31,878 nt of DNA from CAINVV01 sp037140615 (GCA_037140615.1 JBAXED010000040.1:1-31878); one strand, 5' to 3'; numbered from the stretch's first letter, positions 23,452 through 31,842 are shown. Numbers and translations are program-made. The notes: generated from the sequence alone by a model not told the origin.

Positions 23452-23910
23452 TTATTTAAAAGTAATAACTGGTTTTACTGTTTTTATCTCTTGCAATGAA
23501 TAGGCAACAGTTTTGATCTCAACTGTTTTCTTTCCATCCACTTTTATATTGTTTGTCATCTCAATTGAAAAGCTTTTTTCGTCGGCCGACTTCAGGATAC
23601 CCACAACTTTATCCCCCTTGGCAGTAACTACTTCCACCTCTTTTTCAAGGTATTTCAGGTACTGGCGCAGCACTTTAAATGGAGAGGTCAATCCCGGTGA
23701 TGATACTTCCAGCGAAAAATCCTCTACTTCGCGGTCGAACTGATGCTCAATGTGACGACTCATCTCGATGCATTTGTCAATGCTCAATCCCTCGTCGCCG
23801 TCAATCATTACCGAAATAGCATTGCCCAAGCCAACGGTGATATCAACGATAAACGTCGTATCCGTCAACTTTTCTTCCACCATCCTTTGAATAACTAACT
23901 TCGATATCAT
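23452..23910 (-). CDS. rimP: Ribosome maturation factor RimP
   Basis: A 152-residue RimP. The ATG at 23910 (MISKLVIQRMVEEKLTDTTF) is chosen over a frame extension to 23937, which runs into a hairpin and adds a non-family tail. The family core is VGLGNAISVMIDGDEGLSIDKCIEMSRHIE followed by FSLEVSSPGLTSPFKVLRQY. The C-terminal domain is a small beta-barrel. It acts in 30S subunit maturation in the cytosol. It is the first gene of rimP-nusA-infB. Upstream a promoter (TTTG...TAATTTCG) and a GC-rich hairpin (23928-23948) are visible. Confidence 0.95.
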   Translation of the reverse strand: MISKLVIQRMVEEKLTDTTFIVDITVGLGNAISVMIDGDEGLSIDKCIEMSRHIEHQFDREVEDFSLEVSSPGLTSPFKVLRQYLKYLEKEVEVVTAKGDKVVGILKSADEKSFSIEMTNNIKVDGKKTVEIKTVAYSLQEIKTVKPVITFK

Positions 23911-23927
23911 TTTATAACTTAATAAAA

Positions 23928-23948
23928 TAGGGGACAATGCGTCCCCTA
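23928..23948 (-). promoter_or_regulatory. Leader hairpin of rimP-nusA-infB, possible attenuator
   Basis: On the minus strand TAGGGGAC-GCATT-GTCCCCTA forms a perfect 8-bp GC-rich stem, directly followed by TTTTATT. It lies in the predicted leader, 18 bp before the rimP start. The shape is like an intrinsic terminator, so attenuation is possible. Confidence 0.5.
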
Positions 23949-23970
23949 ATCCTGCGATTAATCTCCGGTG

Positions 23971-24002
23971 CGAAATTACTATTAATGTTTGAATTAAACA
24001 AA
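23971..24002 (-). promoter_or_regulatory. Promoter of rimP-nusA-infB
   Basis: On the minus strand, TTTG (24002-23999), a 20-bp spacer, then TAATTTCG (23978-23971) match the Bacteroidota -33/-7 pattern with one deviation. Transcription would start near 23965, about 55 bp before rimP. Confidence 0.5.
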
Positions 24003-24020
24003 TATTTATTTCTATTTTTG
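23988..24020 (+). promoter_or_regulatory. Promoter of the HD-domain gene
   Basis: TTTG (23988-23991), a 21-bp spacer and TATTTTTG (24013-24020) fit the Bacteroidota promoter pattern. The predicted start near 24027 leaves a long leader of about 128 bp before the GTG at 24155. The promoter overlaps the divergent rimP promoter. Confidence 0.5.
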
Positions 24021-24046
24021 AATGATCTGTCAGGGTTTACAACTGG

Positions 24047-24082
24047 AAAGTTGAGAGTTATGAGTTGAGAGTTGAGAGTGAA
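24047..24082 (+). repeat. Short TTGAGAGT tandem repeat
   Basis: Copies of (AG)TTGAGAGT occur at 24050, 24063 and 24070, split by TATGAG. One further copy occurs at 14279. It lies in the leader of the HD-domain gene. It looks like a simple dispersed intergenic repeat. Confidence 0.5.
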
Positions 24083-24154
24083 AAGCAAAAATGGGCAGAT
24101 CGAAGCATAAATTTGTAAATAATTAGTTGTCAATTTGATAATAAAATTTCCTGC

Positions 24155-25399
24155 GTGAAGCGAACCAAACATAAAATTGTCAACGATCCCGTCTGGGGTT
24201 TCATAGATTTAAATTCGGGATTGATCTTCGATTTGATTGAACATCCCTATTTTCAACGGCTTCGCCGGATTCGCCAGCTAGGACTTACCTCGCTGGTCTA
24301 CTCTGGTGCCAATCACACAAGGTTTGAGCACAGCATTGGCAGTATGTACTTGGTTAATACAGCCTTGCAGGTACTTAGAGAAAAGGGGGTTGAAATAACC
24401 GATGAAGAGGCCGAAGGGGTTTCGGTAGCCATCCTCTTGCACGATCTGGGTCATGGTCCTTTTTCCCATGCCTTGGAGGAGAGCATCGTCAGGGGAATCT
24501 CCCACGAGGAGTTGTCATTGCTATTTATGCAGGAGCTCAATGAGGAGTTTAACGGCCGACTGGATCTCGCCATCCGAATATTTCTGGACCAGTATCCCAA
24601 GCATTTTCTGCATCATCTGATAAGTAGTCAGCTTGATATGGACCGTCTCGATTTCCTTAAGCGCGACAGTTTTTACTGCGGCGTGTCAGAGGGTGTGGTC
24701 TCTTCCGACCGCATCATCAAAATGCTGGATGTCAGAAACGATCGGTTGGTCGTTGAGGCCAAGGGGATTTATTCGGTTGAGAAATTTCTGATAGCCCGAA
24801 GGATGATGTACTGGCAGGTGTATCTTCACAAAACGGTGGTATCAGCAGAGAGGACGCTGGTTAATCTGCTCCGTCGGGCCTCCGACCTTGTGCTATCCGG
24901 CAAAGAGGTCGAATCTTCGGGGGCTTTTGCCTGCTTTCTGAAAGGAGAAGTAACCGCTTCGGATTTTAGATCCACCGATAGGGAAAAGAAAAGAATGGCG
25001 CTAAACTGTTTTGCCCGGCTCGATGATTCAGATATTTTATGCACGATCAAAGATTGGATCACGGATCAGGATCCTGTACTTTCCGATCTTTCCGACCGCA
25101 TCATCAACAGGAAGCTGATGAAGATTAAAATTTCCACTGATCCTTTCAGCGAAAGTCAGGTGAATGAACTCAAGGAAAAGGTGATGGCAAGAAAGGATAT
25201 TTCGGAGGCAGAAACCGATTATTTTATCTCTGTCGGAGAAATGGCAAACAATGCCTATCGTTCTGATGAGGAGGCCATCCTGATCTTGTATAAAAATGGC
25301 AAACTGAAGGATATCAGGGATGCTTCGGATATAAATCTGGAGGGATTATCCAAGACTGTGCGCAAACATTTTGTCTGTTATCCGGCGAAAATCTCTTAG
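24155..25399 (+). CDS. HD-domain phosphohydrolase (dNTPase-like)
   Basis: A 414-residue protein with a GTG start (MKRTKHKIVNDPVWGFI). The HD metal-binding motifs are visible: RFEHSIGSM with His59, ILLHDLGHGPFSH with His96-Asp97, and SQLDMDRLDFLKRDSFYCGV with the conserved Asp. This set matches the SAMHD1/dGTPase-like HD superfamily, whose members hydrolyse dNTPs or related nucleotides. The exact substrate is not determined. The C-terminal half (from ~220) is helical. It is a conserved single gene upstream of the lipid A cluster in Bacteroidota. It diverges from rimP, with overlapping promoters. Confidence 0.85.
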   Translation: MKRTKHKIVNDPVWGFIDLNSGLIFDLIEHPYFQRLRRIRQLGLTSLVYSGANHTRFEHSIGSMYLVNTALQVLREKGVEITDEEAEGVSVAILLHDLGHGPFSHALEESIVRGISHEELSLLFMQELNEEFNGRLDLAIRIFLDQYPKHFLHHLISSQLDMDRLDFLKRDSFYCGVSEGVVSSDRIIKMLDVRNDRLVVEAKGIYSVEKFLIARRMMYWQVYLHKTVVSAERTLVNLLRRASDLVLSGKEVESSGAFACFLKGEVTASDFRSTDREKKRMALNCFARLDDSDILCTIKDWITDQDPVLSDLSDRIINRKLMKIKISTDPFSESQVNELKEKVMARKDISEAETDYFISVGEMANNAYRSDEEAILILYKNGKLKDIRDASDINLEGLSKTVRKHFVCYPAKIS

Positions 25400-25415
25400 G
25401 GTAACTAATATTGAT

Positions 25416-25423
25416 TATTTTTG
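25416..25423 (+). promoter_or_regulatory. Possible -7 box of the lpxD operon
   Basis: TATTTTTG matches TAnnTTTG, 23 bp before the lpxD start. No clear TTTG lies at the usual distance upstream. Confidence 0.3.
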
Positions 25424-25446
25424 CACCTAATTTTTAAAAATAAGGA

Positions 25447-26481
25447 ATGGAGTTTAAAGCCAAAGACATTGCAATGATCCTCAACGGTACAGTTGAAGGC
25501 GATGGCGAAATTACGTTACATAATATCTCCAAAATTGATCAGGGTGTTCCAGGCACACTCACATTTCTTTCCAATCCAGCCTACACCAAATTCATCTATT
25601 CTACTTTGGCATCGGTTGTGATTGTCTCGCGAGATTTTAAGCCCGAAGAAGGACTTTCATGTACCCTGATTCGGGTCGATGATCCTTATTCTTCACTCGC
25701 CGAGTTGCTTAAAATGTACCAGCAATTTAAACCTGCTAAAATAGGAATCGAGCAACCTTCCTTTGTAAGTAGCAGCGCCAAACTAGGAGAGGATATCTAC
25801 ATTGGTGCATTTTCCTATGTCTCTGATGGCGCTGTCATTGGAAGTAATGTGAGCATCTATCCGCAGGTTTTCATTGGTGAGAATGTGGTGGTAGGCGACA
25901 ATACAACCATCTATGCAGGTGTAAAAATCTATGCAGATTGCAAGATTGGTGCTGATTGTATTTTGCATTCAGGTGCGGTGATCGGTGCCGATGGTTTTGG
26001 ATTTGCGCCTAGTTCCGACGGACCATTTTCCAAGATCGCCCAAATTGGTAATGTGATTTTGGAAGATCTGGTAGAAGTGGGTGCCAATACCGCCATCGAC
26101 TGCGCCACCATGGGTTCAACCATTGTTCGCAGAGGAGTGAAATTGGATAATCTCATTCAGATAGCTCACAATGCTGATATCGGTGAGAACACAGTCATTG
26201 CCGGACAGGCAGGAGTTGCAGGCTCTTCCAAAGTTGGAAAAAATTGCATGATAGGGGCTCAGGTTGGAATCTCCGGCCATTTAGTCGTTGGCGACAGCGT
26301 GAGAATCGGCGGTCAGGCAGGTGTCATGGCAAACGTTGCAGCAAATTCTACGGTGATAGGTTCACCGATACAGGATCACAAAGATTTTATGCGTTGCATG
26401 GCGATTTTCAGAAGACTTCCGCAGATGTCGGGAGATATATCCGATCTGAAAAAAGCCATAAAATTGATGGAACAGAAATAA
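25447..26481 (+). CDS. lpxD: UDP-3-O-acylglucosamine N-acyltransferase
   Basis: A 344-residue LpxD. The N-terminal uridine-binding domain covers about 1-100. A left-handed beta-helix of hexapeptide repeats (GANVSIYPQVFIGENVVVG-like, GVKIYADCKIGADC) follows. The catalytic His is at residue 241 in QIAHNADIG. The C-terminal helix is RCMAIFRRLPQMSGDISDLKKAI. It transfers a 3-hydroxyacyl chain from ACP to the UDP-acylglucosamine amine in lipid A synthesis. It is the first gene of the lpxD-lpxC/fabZ-lpxA cluster, 57 bp upstream of lpxC/fabZ. Confidence 0.96.
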   Translation: MEFKAKDIAMILNGTVEGDGEITLHNISKIDQGVPGTLTFLSNPAYTKFIYSTLASVVIVSRDFKPEEGLSCTLIRVDDPYSSLAELLKMYQQFKPAKIGIEQPSFVSSSAKLGEDIYIGAFSYVSDGAVIGSNVSIYPQVFIGENVVVGDNTTIYAGVKIYADCKIGADCILHSGAVIGADGFGFAPSSDGPFSKIAQIGNVILEDLVEVGANTAIDCATMGSTIVRRGVKLDNLIQIAHNADIGENTVIAGQAGVAGSSKVGKNCMIGAQVGISGHLVVGDSVRIGGQAGVMANVAANSTVIGSPIQDHKDFMRCMAIFRRLPQMSGDISDLKKAIKLMEQK

Positions 26482-26538
26482 AAAAGTCATTTATATAAAA
26501 CAAGATTTTAACCAATCGAATTTTTTAGTTAGTAAGGG

Positions 26539-27933
26539 ATGATAGTGAAACAAAATACCATAGCTTATCCGGTCACCGTTACCGGGAAGGGTCTTCATTC
26601 AGGAGTTGAAGTATCGCTAACTTTTAAACCTGCTCCCGAAAATTTCGGATTCAGGTTTATGCGGACAGACCTTGAAGGGACTCCCGTGATCGAAGCCAAT
26701 GTTTCTAAGGTTAGAGGTACTGCCCGGGGAACGGTTTTACAAGATGGTGATGTTTCCATCAGCACGATCGAACATTGCATGTCTGCATTGATTGCTTCTG
26801 AGATCGACAATGTTTTGATGGAGATCAATGGCTGCGAAGTGCCAATAATGGACGGAAGTGCTTTGCAATTTGTTGAGGCACTTCAGGAAGCCGGAGTTGT
26901 TGAGCAAAATGCTGAGCGTGAATATTTTGTTGTCAAGAAAAAAATTACCTACCACAACCAGTCGACAGGTTCGGAACTGACCATCCTTCCTGATGAAAAT
27001 TTCTCTGTCGATGTGCTTATTTCTTACAATTCATCGGTGTTGGGAAACCAGTTTGCCTCTTTTGACAGTTCCACTGAATATACCACCGAGATTGCACCAT
27101 GCCGCACTTTTGTTTTTGTCAGGGAGCTTGAAGCTCTGCTGAAAAACAACCTGGTTAAGGGCGGTGATCTTGACAACGCCATCGTCATCATGGACCAGGA
27201 GATGCATCAGGATGAACTGAACCGGATTGCCGATCTTTTTCACCACGAGCACATACAGGTCAACGAACTTGGCATACTCAACAATCTCAAGCTGCATTTC
27301 GACAACGAATGCGCAAGGCACAAATTGCTGGATCTTATTGGCGACATGGCCTTACTGGGGAAAAGAATCAAAGGAAGGATCATTGCCAAAAGACCAGGGC
27401 ACCTTGCCAATACCGAATTTACCAAGATGCTTCAGAAGGAGAACCTGCGGAGCATGGCCGAGTCTGCTCCACCCGAATACAATCCGAACAAAGAACCACT
27501 TTACGATATCAATGCCATTAAAAGGATGTTGCCTCACCGCAATCCATTCCTTCTCTTGGATAAAGTGATCGAAAAAGGTAGTGACTACATCATTGGCGTG
27601 AAAAATGTTACCATGAATGAACCCTTCTTCGTGGGTCACTTTCCAGAAGAACCAGTGATGCCGGGTGTCATGATCATTGAGTCTATGGCCCAGTGCGGGG
27701 GAATTTTCGTCATTAGTTCCATGCATGCCGACGGTGATTATTCGACCTATTTCATGACTATGGATAACATCAAATTCAGGAAAAAGGTAGTCCCGGGTGA
27801 CACAATCATCTATAAAATAAAACTCACAAGCGCGATAAGACGAGGGATTGCACACATGCGTGGACTCGCTTTTGTTGGTGATACCGTGGTTTGTGAAGGT
27901 GAATTTATGGCCCAGATCGTAAAAAATAAATAA
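26539..27933 (+). CDS. lpxC-fabZ: Fused UDP-3-O-acyl-GlcNAc deacetylase and hydroxyacyl-ACP dehydratase
   Basis: A 464-residue bifunctional protein. The N-terminal LpxC (about 1-305) has the zinc ligands in STIEHCMSAL and in HFDNECARHKLLDLIGDMAL (His..His..Asp). The C-terminal FabZ (about 318-464) has LPHRNPFLLLDKV and FVGHFPEEPVMPGVMIIESMAQCGG, with His near residue 366 and Glu as catalytic pair. LpxC makes the committed lipid A step by removing the acetyl group. FabZ dehydrates 3-hydroxyacyl-ACP in fatty acid synthesis. The fusion is typical of Bacteroidota. The two compete for or share hydroxyacyl-ACP, so fusion ties lipid A to fatty acid flux. It is followed 10 bp later by lpxA. Confidence 0.97.
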   Translation: MIVKQNTIAYPVTVTGKGLHSGVEVSLTFKPAPENFGFRFMRTDLEGTPVIEANVSKVRGTARGTVLQDGDVSISTIEHCMSALIASEIDNVLMEINGCEVPIMDGSALQFVEALQEAGVVEQNAEREYFVVKKKITYHNQSTGSELTILPDENFSVDVLISYNSSVLGNQFASFDSSTEYTTEIAPCRTFVFVRELEALLKNNLVKGGDLDNAIVIMDQEMHQDELNRIADLFHHEHIQVNELGILNNLKLHFDNECARHKLLDLIGDMALLGKRIKGRIIAKRPGHLANTEFTKMLQKENLRSMAESAPPEYNPNKEPLYDINAIKRMLPHRNPFLLLDKVIEKGSDYIIGVKNVTMNEPFFVGHFPEEPVMPGVMIIESMAQCGGIFVISSMHADGDYSTYFMTMDNIKFRKKVVPGDTIIYKIKLTSAIRRGIAHMRGLAFVGDTVVCEGEFMAQIVKNK

Positions 27934-27943
27934 CTTTATTCTC

Positions 27944-28726
27944 ATGATGCAAGTACTTGCCCATATCCACCCCAATGCAAAACTAGCTGAAGGGGTTGTC
28001 GTTGAGCCTTTTGCTACCATTGGCGACGATGTTGTCATTGGCGAAGGAACCAATATTGGCCCGCATGCAACCATCCTTCCGGGAACCCGGATTGGGAAAA
28101 ACTGTAAAATATTTCCAGGTGCCGTCATCGGAGGAGAACCTCAGGACTTGAAATTCAAAGGTGAGTACTCAATCGTCGAAATTGGCAACAACACAACCAT
28201 CAGAGAGTGCGTCACTATTAACAGGGGAACTTCTGCAAAGGGGAAAACCATCATTGGCAGCAATTGTCTGATCATGGCTTATGTTCATGTTGCCCACGAT
28301 TGCGTGGTCGGAAACAATGTGATCCTTGTCAACTCAACGTCTTTGGCAGGTGAAGTAATCGTGGATGACTTTGCCATTATTGGTGGGCACACAGGCATCC
28401 ATCAGTTTTGCCACATTGGCAAGCACGTCATGCTATCAGGCGGATCCCTGGTGAGGAAAGACGTGCCACCGTATATCAAAGCTGGCCGTGAGCCACTTTC
28501 TTATGCAGGGGTTAACTCCATCGGATTGCGCCGCAGGGAGTTCACCAATGAGATGATAACTCAAATTCAGGATATCTACCGGATTATATATCAGAAGGGC
28601 TACAACAATTCACAGGCGCTCGAAGTGGTTGAGACGGAGATGCCGGCATCCCGCGAAAGAGATGAAATACTCCTTTTTATACGCGACTCAAAACGAGGAA
28701 TCATCAAAGGGTACTTTCCCGACTGA
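27944..28726 (+). CDS. lpxA: Acyl-ACP-UDP-N-acetylglucosamine O-acyltransferase
   Basis: A 260-residue LpxA of left-handed beta-helix hexapeptide repeats (GDDVVIGEGTNIGPHATI, VVGNNVILVN). The catalytic His is residue 118 in AYVHVAHDC. The C-terminal helical domain starts REFTNEMITQIQDIYR. It performs the first lipid A step, moving a 3-hydroxyacyl group from ACP to UDP-GlcNAc. Start: two adjacent ATGs at 27944 and 27947; the distal is possible. It lies 10 bp after lpxC/fabZ and ends before a strong hairpin terminator at 28735. Confidence 0.97.
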   Translation: MMQVLAHIHPNAKLAEGVVVEPFATIGDDVVIGEGTNIGPHATILPGTRIGKNCKIFPGAVIGGEPQDLKFKGEYSIVEIGNNTTIRECVTINRGTSAKGKTIIGSNCLIMAYVHVAHDCVVGNNVILVNSTSLAGEVIVDDFAIIGGHTGIHQFCHIGKHVMLSGGSLVRKDVPPYIKAGREPLSYAGVNSIGLRRREFTNEMITQIQDIYRIIYQKGYNNSQALEVVETEMPASRERDEILLFIRDSKRGIIKGYFPD

Positions 28727-28734
28727 AAAAAATC

Positions 28735-28769
28735 AATAAAAAAGGTGACCGCAAAGTCACCTTTTTTTT
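28735..28769 (+). terminator. Terminator of the lpx cluster
   Basis: GGTGAC-CGCAAA-GTCACC with flanking A and eight T forms a classic intrinsic terminator. The convergent gene's stop codon (28757-28759) lies inside the right arm. Confidence 0.9.
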
Positions 28770-29080
28770 GTGAAAGTATTGATCATCACAAGTTGAAGAA
28801 TTTTCAAAATAAAGCCTGGCAGGAATTTCCCCTTAAATATCCCTGGCAGCAAGTTTGCAATCAAATTGTTTACCGAGTCAAGCAGTTCGTTAACCTGAAT
28901 GGTTTGGGATTTATCGTAAGGCAGCAATTCGTTTCCAATTATGCTGGAGTAATTTACCTTGAAATGTTCGAGTTGTAAACCCAGCAGCTTTTCCTGGTAA
29001 GTGCAGTAAATTTTCAGCTTATTTTGCTCGAATCTAAGTTTTTCTATGTTGTCAATTTTTGACATTGGTTTTAAGCTCAT
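28757..29080 (-). CDS. 107-residue hypothetical protein, last of the envelope operon
   Basis: A small protein (MSLKPMSKIDNIEKLRFEQN...) with an N-terminal helix rich in Lys, Glu and Leu (KLKIYCTYQEKLLGLQLEHF). A hydrophobic C-terminal part (LIANLLPGIFKGKFLPGFILKILQL) could associate with a membrane. No known motif is recognised. The start ATG overlaps the holin-like gene's stop (ATGA), so translation is coupled. It always follows the YtxH-like and holin-like genes here. Its TGA stop lies inside the lpxA terminator hairpin. Confidence 0.7.
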   Translation of the reverse strand: MSLKPMSKIDNIEKLRFEQNKLKIYCTYQEKLLGLQLEHFKVNYSSIIGNELLPYDKSQTIQVNELLDSVNNLIANLLPGIFKGKFLPGFILKILQLVMINTFTKKR

Positions 29081-29439
29081 TTCTCATCCTCCTCTTTTTC
29101 TGTCAATTGTTCTATCACTCTATTGATAATTGTCTTTTCTATTAAACTTTTTCTGAAAATGAGAAAAGGCAATAAAAGCAGAAGGTAAATGCCTGTTACA
29201 ACCAAAAATCCTGTGCCATAGCTGTTGAAAAGGGATCCCAAATAGAACCCCAGGGCAAGGCTAAGGAAAAAGAGCAACATGGACGAAAGCATGGCAATGA
29301 CAAGCGAAGAGAAAAGCGTTGCCGTAATTTTGGCGGTCTTTTCGTAAAGATCGTATTTTAGCAGCTGAAGCCGTGCCGAAAGATAGTCGGCAACCATCAG
29401 CTTTACTTCCTGAAAAAATTCTGCGTTTTCCTGGTCCAT
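29077..29439 (-). CDS. Phage holin-like (holin-X family) membrane protein
   Basis: A 120-residue protein with a charged N-terminal amphipathic helix (FFQEVKLMVADYLSARLQLL) and two membrane spans, about residues 38-65 (TLFSSLVIAMLSSMLLFFLSLALGF) and 74-94 (TGFLVVTGIYLLLLLPFLIF). The C-terminus is charged. This layout matches the phage_holin_3_6/holin-X family found in Bacteroidota chromosomes. Despite the name there is no evidence of phage lysis; neighbours are not phage genes. It lies 2 bp after the YtxH-like gene and overlaps the next gene by 4 bp. Confidence 0.8.
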   Translation of the reverse strand: MDQENAEFFQEVKLMVADYLSARLQLLKYDLYEKTAKITATLFSSLVIAMLSSMLLFFLSLALGFYLGSLFNSYGTGFLVVTGIYLLLLLPFLIFRKSLIEKTIINRVIEQLTEKEEDEK

Positions 29440-29441
29440 GG

Positions 29442-29675
29442 TTATTCCGGATTTTCAGGTGTGAGGTCGATGTCCATCTTTCTGAAACTATCAACCACCT
29501 CTTTGGCTTTGTCGATATTCTCTTCAACGTCCTTTTTGATTTTGGAGGCACCCTCCTTCAGATCAGTGAGAATCTCATCTTTTTTGTCAGAGTTCAGAAA
29601 GTACCCGATGGCTGCTCCTACGGCTGCTCCGGCAATAAATGCCAGTAGAATTTTTGTTCCGTTATTTTCACTCAT
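29442..29675 (-). CDS. YtxH domain-containing protein
   Basis: A 77-residue protein with a single N-terminal glycine/alanine-rich span (LLAFIAGAAVGAAIGYFL), then a lysine- and aspartate-rich amphipathic helix (KDEILTDLKEGASKIKKDVE) and an acidic end. This is the YtxH pattern. The family is associated with stress or envelope but its function is unclear. It is the first gene of a leftward three-gene operon with the holin-like and 107-residue proteins. A similar trio is common in Bacteroidota. Confidence 0.8.
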   Translation of the reverse strand: MSENNGTKILLAFIAGAAVGAAIGYFLNSDKKDEILTDLKEGASKIKKDVEENIDKAKEVVDSFRKMDIDLTPENPE

Positions 29676-29846
29676 GATGAATTTTTGTTAGCGTTGTTAA
29701 AATCAGGTCTCTCGGGAAAATTGTCTTGTTAAGCGAATAACCGGCTTGCCATCCGGGATTTTAAATGAACTGGCTTTTTACTCAAAAATAGGAAATAATT
29801 CTTTAGATTTACTCACAGATATGCCACTAATTGACAACTTTCAAGT

Positions 29847-30581
29847 ATGAAGCTTAATCCGGCGAAGATCCTGTTTGTGGACGGAATAGGAGAGGTTCAA
29901 CTCGTGCGAAAAGCAAGGTCAAAAAGACTTAGGATATCAGTAAAATCATCCGGTGAAGTAATCGTTTCGATTCCATGGCTAATGCCCTTTTCACGGGGAG
30001 TAGAATTTCTGGAGGAGAAAAGAGTATGGGTAATCAAGACTCAGCTAAAACTGGAAAAGCACGGACTTACCGGGAAAGTCCTGATGCCGGGATTGCTCTT
30101 TTCCACACGCAGTTTAAAATACTATCTTCTGCCTGGCAATGACGAAAAGATTAAGGTGAATTTCCTACCCGAAGAGCGTAACGTTTTTATCAATTATCCG
30201 GTTACTGCTTCTTTGCAAGATTCTGAAATACAGTCGAAGATAAAACTGGCTTTGGAAGGAGTGCTACGGTATGAAGCAAAAAGGTACCTGCCCGGCCGCA
30301 CCCGTGAATTGGCCAATCAGCTGGGGTATTCATTTAAAGCGCTGACAATCAAAAATAATAGAACCAACTGGGGAAGCTGTTCCAGCCTTAAAAACATCAA
30401 TCTGAATCTTCATCTGATGCGCCTTCCCGATAGGTTAATCGATTACATTTTGGTACACGAACTCGTCCACACAAAAATCCCCAACCATGGACCCTTGTAC
30501 AAAGAGAGGTTAAAAGGGCATTTCCCGGATGCTGCCGAACTTGACAAAGCCATTAAAAAGTTCCGGCCGGAGATAATCTGA
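29847..30581 (+). CDS. YgjP-like zinc metallopeptidase (DUF45)
   Basis: A 244-residue protein of the YgjP/DUF45 family. Signatures are RKARSKRLRISVKSSGEVIVSIP at the N-terminus, NRTNWGSCSSLKNINLNLHLMRLP, and the zinc motif VHELVHTKIPNHGP (HELxH and a third His). The fold is a minimal gluzincin; substrates are not established. It is a cytosolic protein of normal length. It converges with the phosphate-type permease, with no gap between the stop codons (30581/30582). Confidence 0.9.
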   Translation: MKLNPAKILFVDGIGEVQLVRKARSKRLRISVKSSGEVIVSIPWLMPFSRGVEFLEEKRVWVIKTQLKLEKHGLTGKVLMPGLLFSTRSLKYYLLPGNDEKIKVNFLPEERNVFINYPVTASLQDSEIQSKIKLALEGVLRYEAKRYLPGRTRELANQLGYSFKALTIKNNRTNWGSCSSLKNINLNLHLMRLPDRLIDYILVHELVHTKIPNHGPLYKERLKGHFPDAAELDKAIKKFRPEII

Positions 30582-31625
30582 TTAAACGGAGAGTAAGCCG
30601 AACTGGTCGGCCAATGAGGTCAGGAAATAGGAAAAAATAAAGGCAATCAAAGGAGCGATGAACCAGATCAGCCAGAACTGTTTGACGACTTTATTTGAAA
30701 AGGTGGTCTTCCATCCATTTTTAGATACACTGATGGCCAAAATCGCGAAAGTATTAAGTTGAACCAGTGAAGTAGGAATTCCCTTTGTGACCGAAGCACC
30801 CAGCAAGAGCGAAGCGGTAACAAAAGAGATCATGGAGGCTTCTACTTTTCCTATTTCCATGATTTCAGTGCCCGTTTTAATCATCAGTTTGTGACCAAAG
30901 ATTGAGCTTCCAATGGCAAATGAAGGTGCAATTATCAGGGTTGAGATGATCATTATCAGCAAAAAATTTTCACTTGTTGGATTGAAATGGAGTTCATTGG
31001 TGATCATGGAAGTGATGGGGCCTGCTGCATTGGCCACATTATTGGATCCAATAGAAAATGCGACATAACAGCTCGTCACAATTACGACCCATTTAAAGAT
31101 TTTTTGCTGCTTGTCCGAGTGGAAATAGCCGGGATGTTTGAGGTCGAACTTTCGGTTAACAATCCGCGCGATGAAATACATGATCCCAAAGGATACCAAT
31201 GGAAGTATGATCCAGGTAGGAACGATTTCGAAGAATATCTTGTGTGTATTGAGCTGCCCTACATAATGAGCCGGTGCAACAAGAGCGGCTACTGTCGATT
31301 GCGACGTTGACTGCGGAACACCCAGCAGGTTGGCAAAGAGCAGGGAGAGGGCCACAGAAAAAAGGATAATAGTTGTTAGCGTATAATCAAGACTTCCGGC
31401 AGGAAGAATTCCTTTCCCCAGCGTGATGGCCGTATTCTTACCCGCAAGAAGTGCCCCCAAAAGAACGAAAATGCCAAAAAGTCCCGGAATAAATGTTCTG
31501 CGCAAAATTCCTGAACCATAAGCTGTTGCAAAAGAAGGAGCGGTTCCGCTTCCTCCCATGTTGATTCCAAGAAACATGGCAACCAACAGAGGAAGCAATA
31601 AACCATTGAGCATCGGTGACAACAT
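30582..31625 (-). CDS. PiT family inorganic anion transporter
   Basis: About 347 residues with about 9-11 membrane spans; PiT family. The second family signature is intact (SIGSNNVANAAGPI, near residue 200). The first signature lacks its Asp: it reads LGINMGGSGTAPSFATAYGSG instead of the usual GxNDxAN. An internal repeat of two halves is visible. PiT proteins carry phosphate (with H+ or Na+ or as metal phosphate); a CysP-like sulfate role is also possible. The ATG at 31625 is chosen; a TTG lies two codons upstream. It is monocistronic; its end abuts the convergent peptidase stop without a terminator. Confidence 0.85.
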   Translation of the reverse strand: MLSPMLNGLLLPLLVAMFLGINMGGSGTAPSFATAYGSGILRRTFIPGLFGIFVLLGALLAGKNTAITLGKGILPAGSLDYTLTTIILFSVALSLLFANLLGVPQSTSQSTVAALVAPAHYVGQLNTHKIFFEIVPTWIILPLVSFGIMYFIARIVNRKFDLKHPGYFHSDKQQKIFKWVVIVTSCYVAFSIGSNNVANAAGPITSMITNELHFNPTSENFLLIMIISTLIIAPSFAIGSSIFGHKLMIKTGTEIMEIGKVEASMISFVTASLLLGASVTKGIPTSLVQLNTFAILAISVSKNGWKTTFSNKVVKQFWLIWFIAPLIAFIFSYFLTSLADQFGLLSV

Positions 31626-31744
31626 AGACAACCAGAATTAAGAACACGAATATATATAAATTTCTAACATCCACCTGAAAAGTTCGAAAATCAGTTCAGG
31701 CAATAATTGTTCCCGGATCTGTCCTTTTCAATTTTAAACCAATC

Positions 31745-31782
31745 TTACACTTGACGGATTTTCGAAAACCTGTCAGGTGTAA
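31745..31782 (-). terminator. Hairpin downstream of the partial tRNA
   Basis: TTACACTTGAC and GTCAGGTGTAA form an imperfect stem around a spacer with TTTTCGAAAA. The outer TTTTCAATTTTA and TAAAATTGAAA extend the symmetry (31727-31790). It lies about 60 bp after the tRNA 3' end in the tRNA's direction and may end its transcript. Confidence 0.45.
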
Positions 31783-31842
31783 AATTGAAATTAAACAACA
31801 AAAAAAATCACCTACAAAATAAATTGTAAGTGATTGATTTAC

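Noticed and set aside
27352..28128. Long minus-strand open frame across lpxC/fabZ and lpxA
   Set aside because: It is antisense to two clearly conserved enzymes and crosses a gene boundary; translation is not protein-like.
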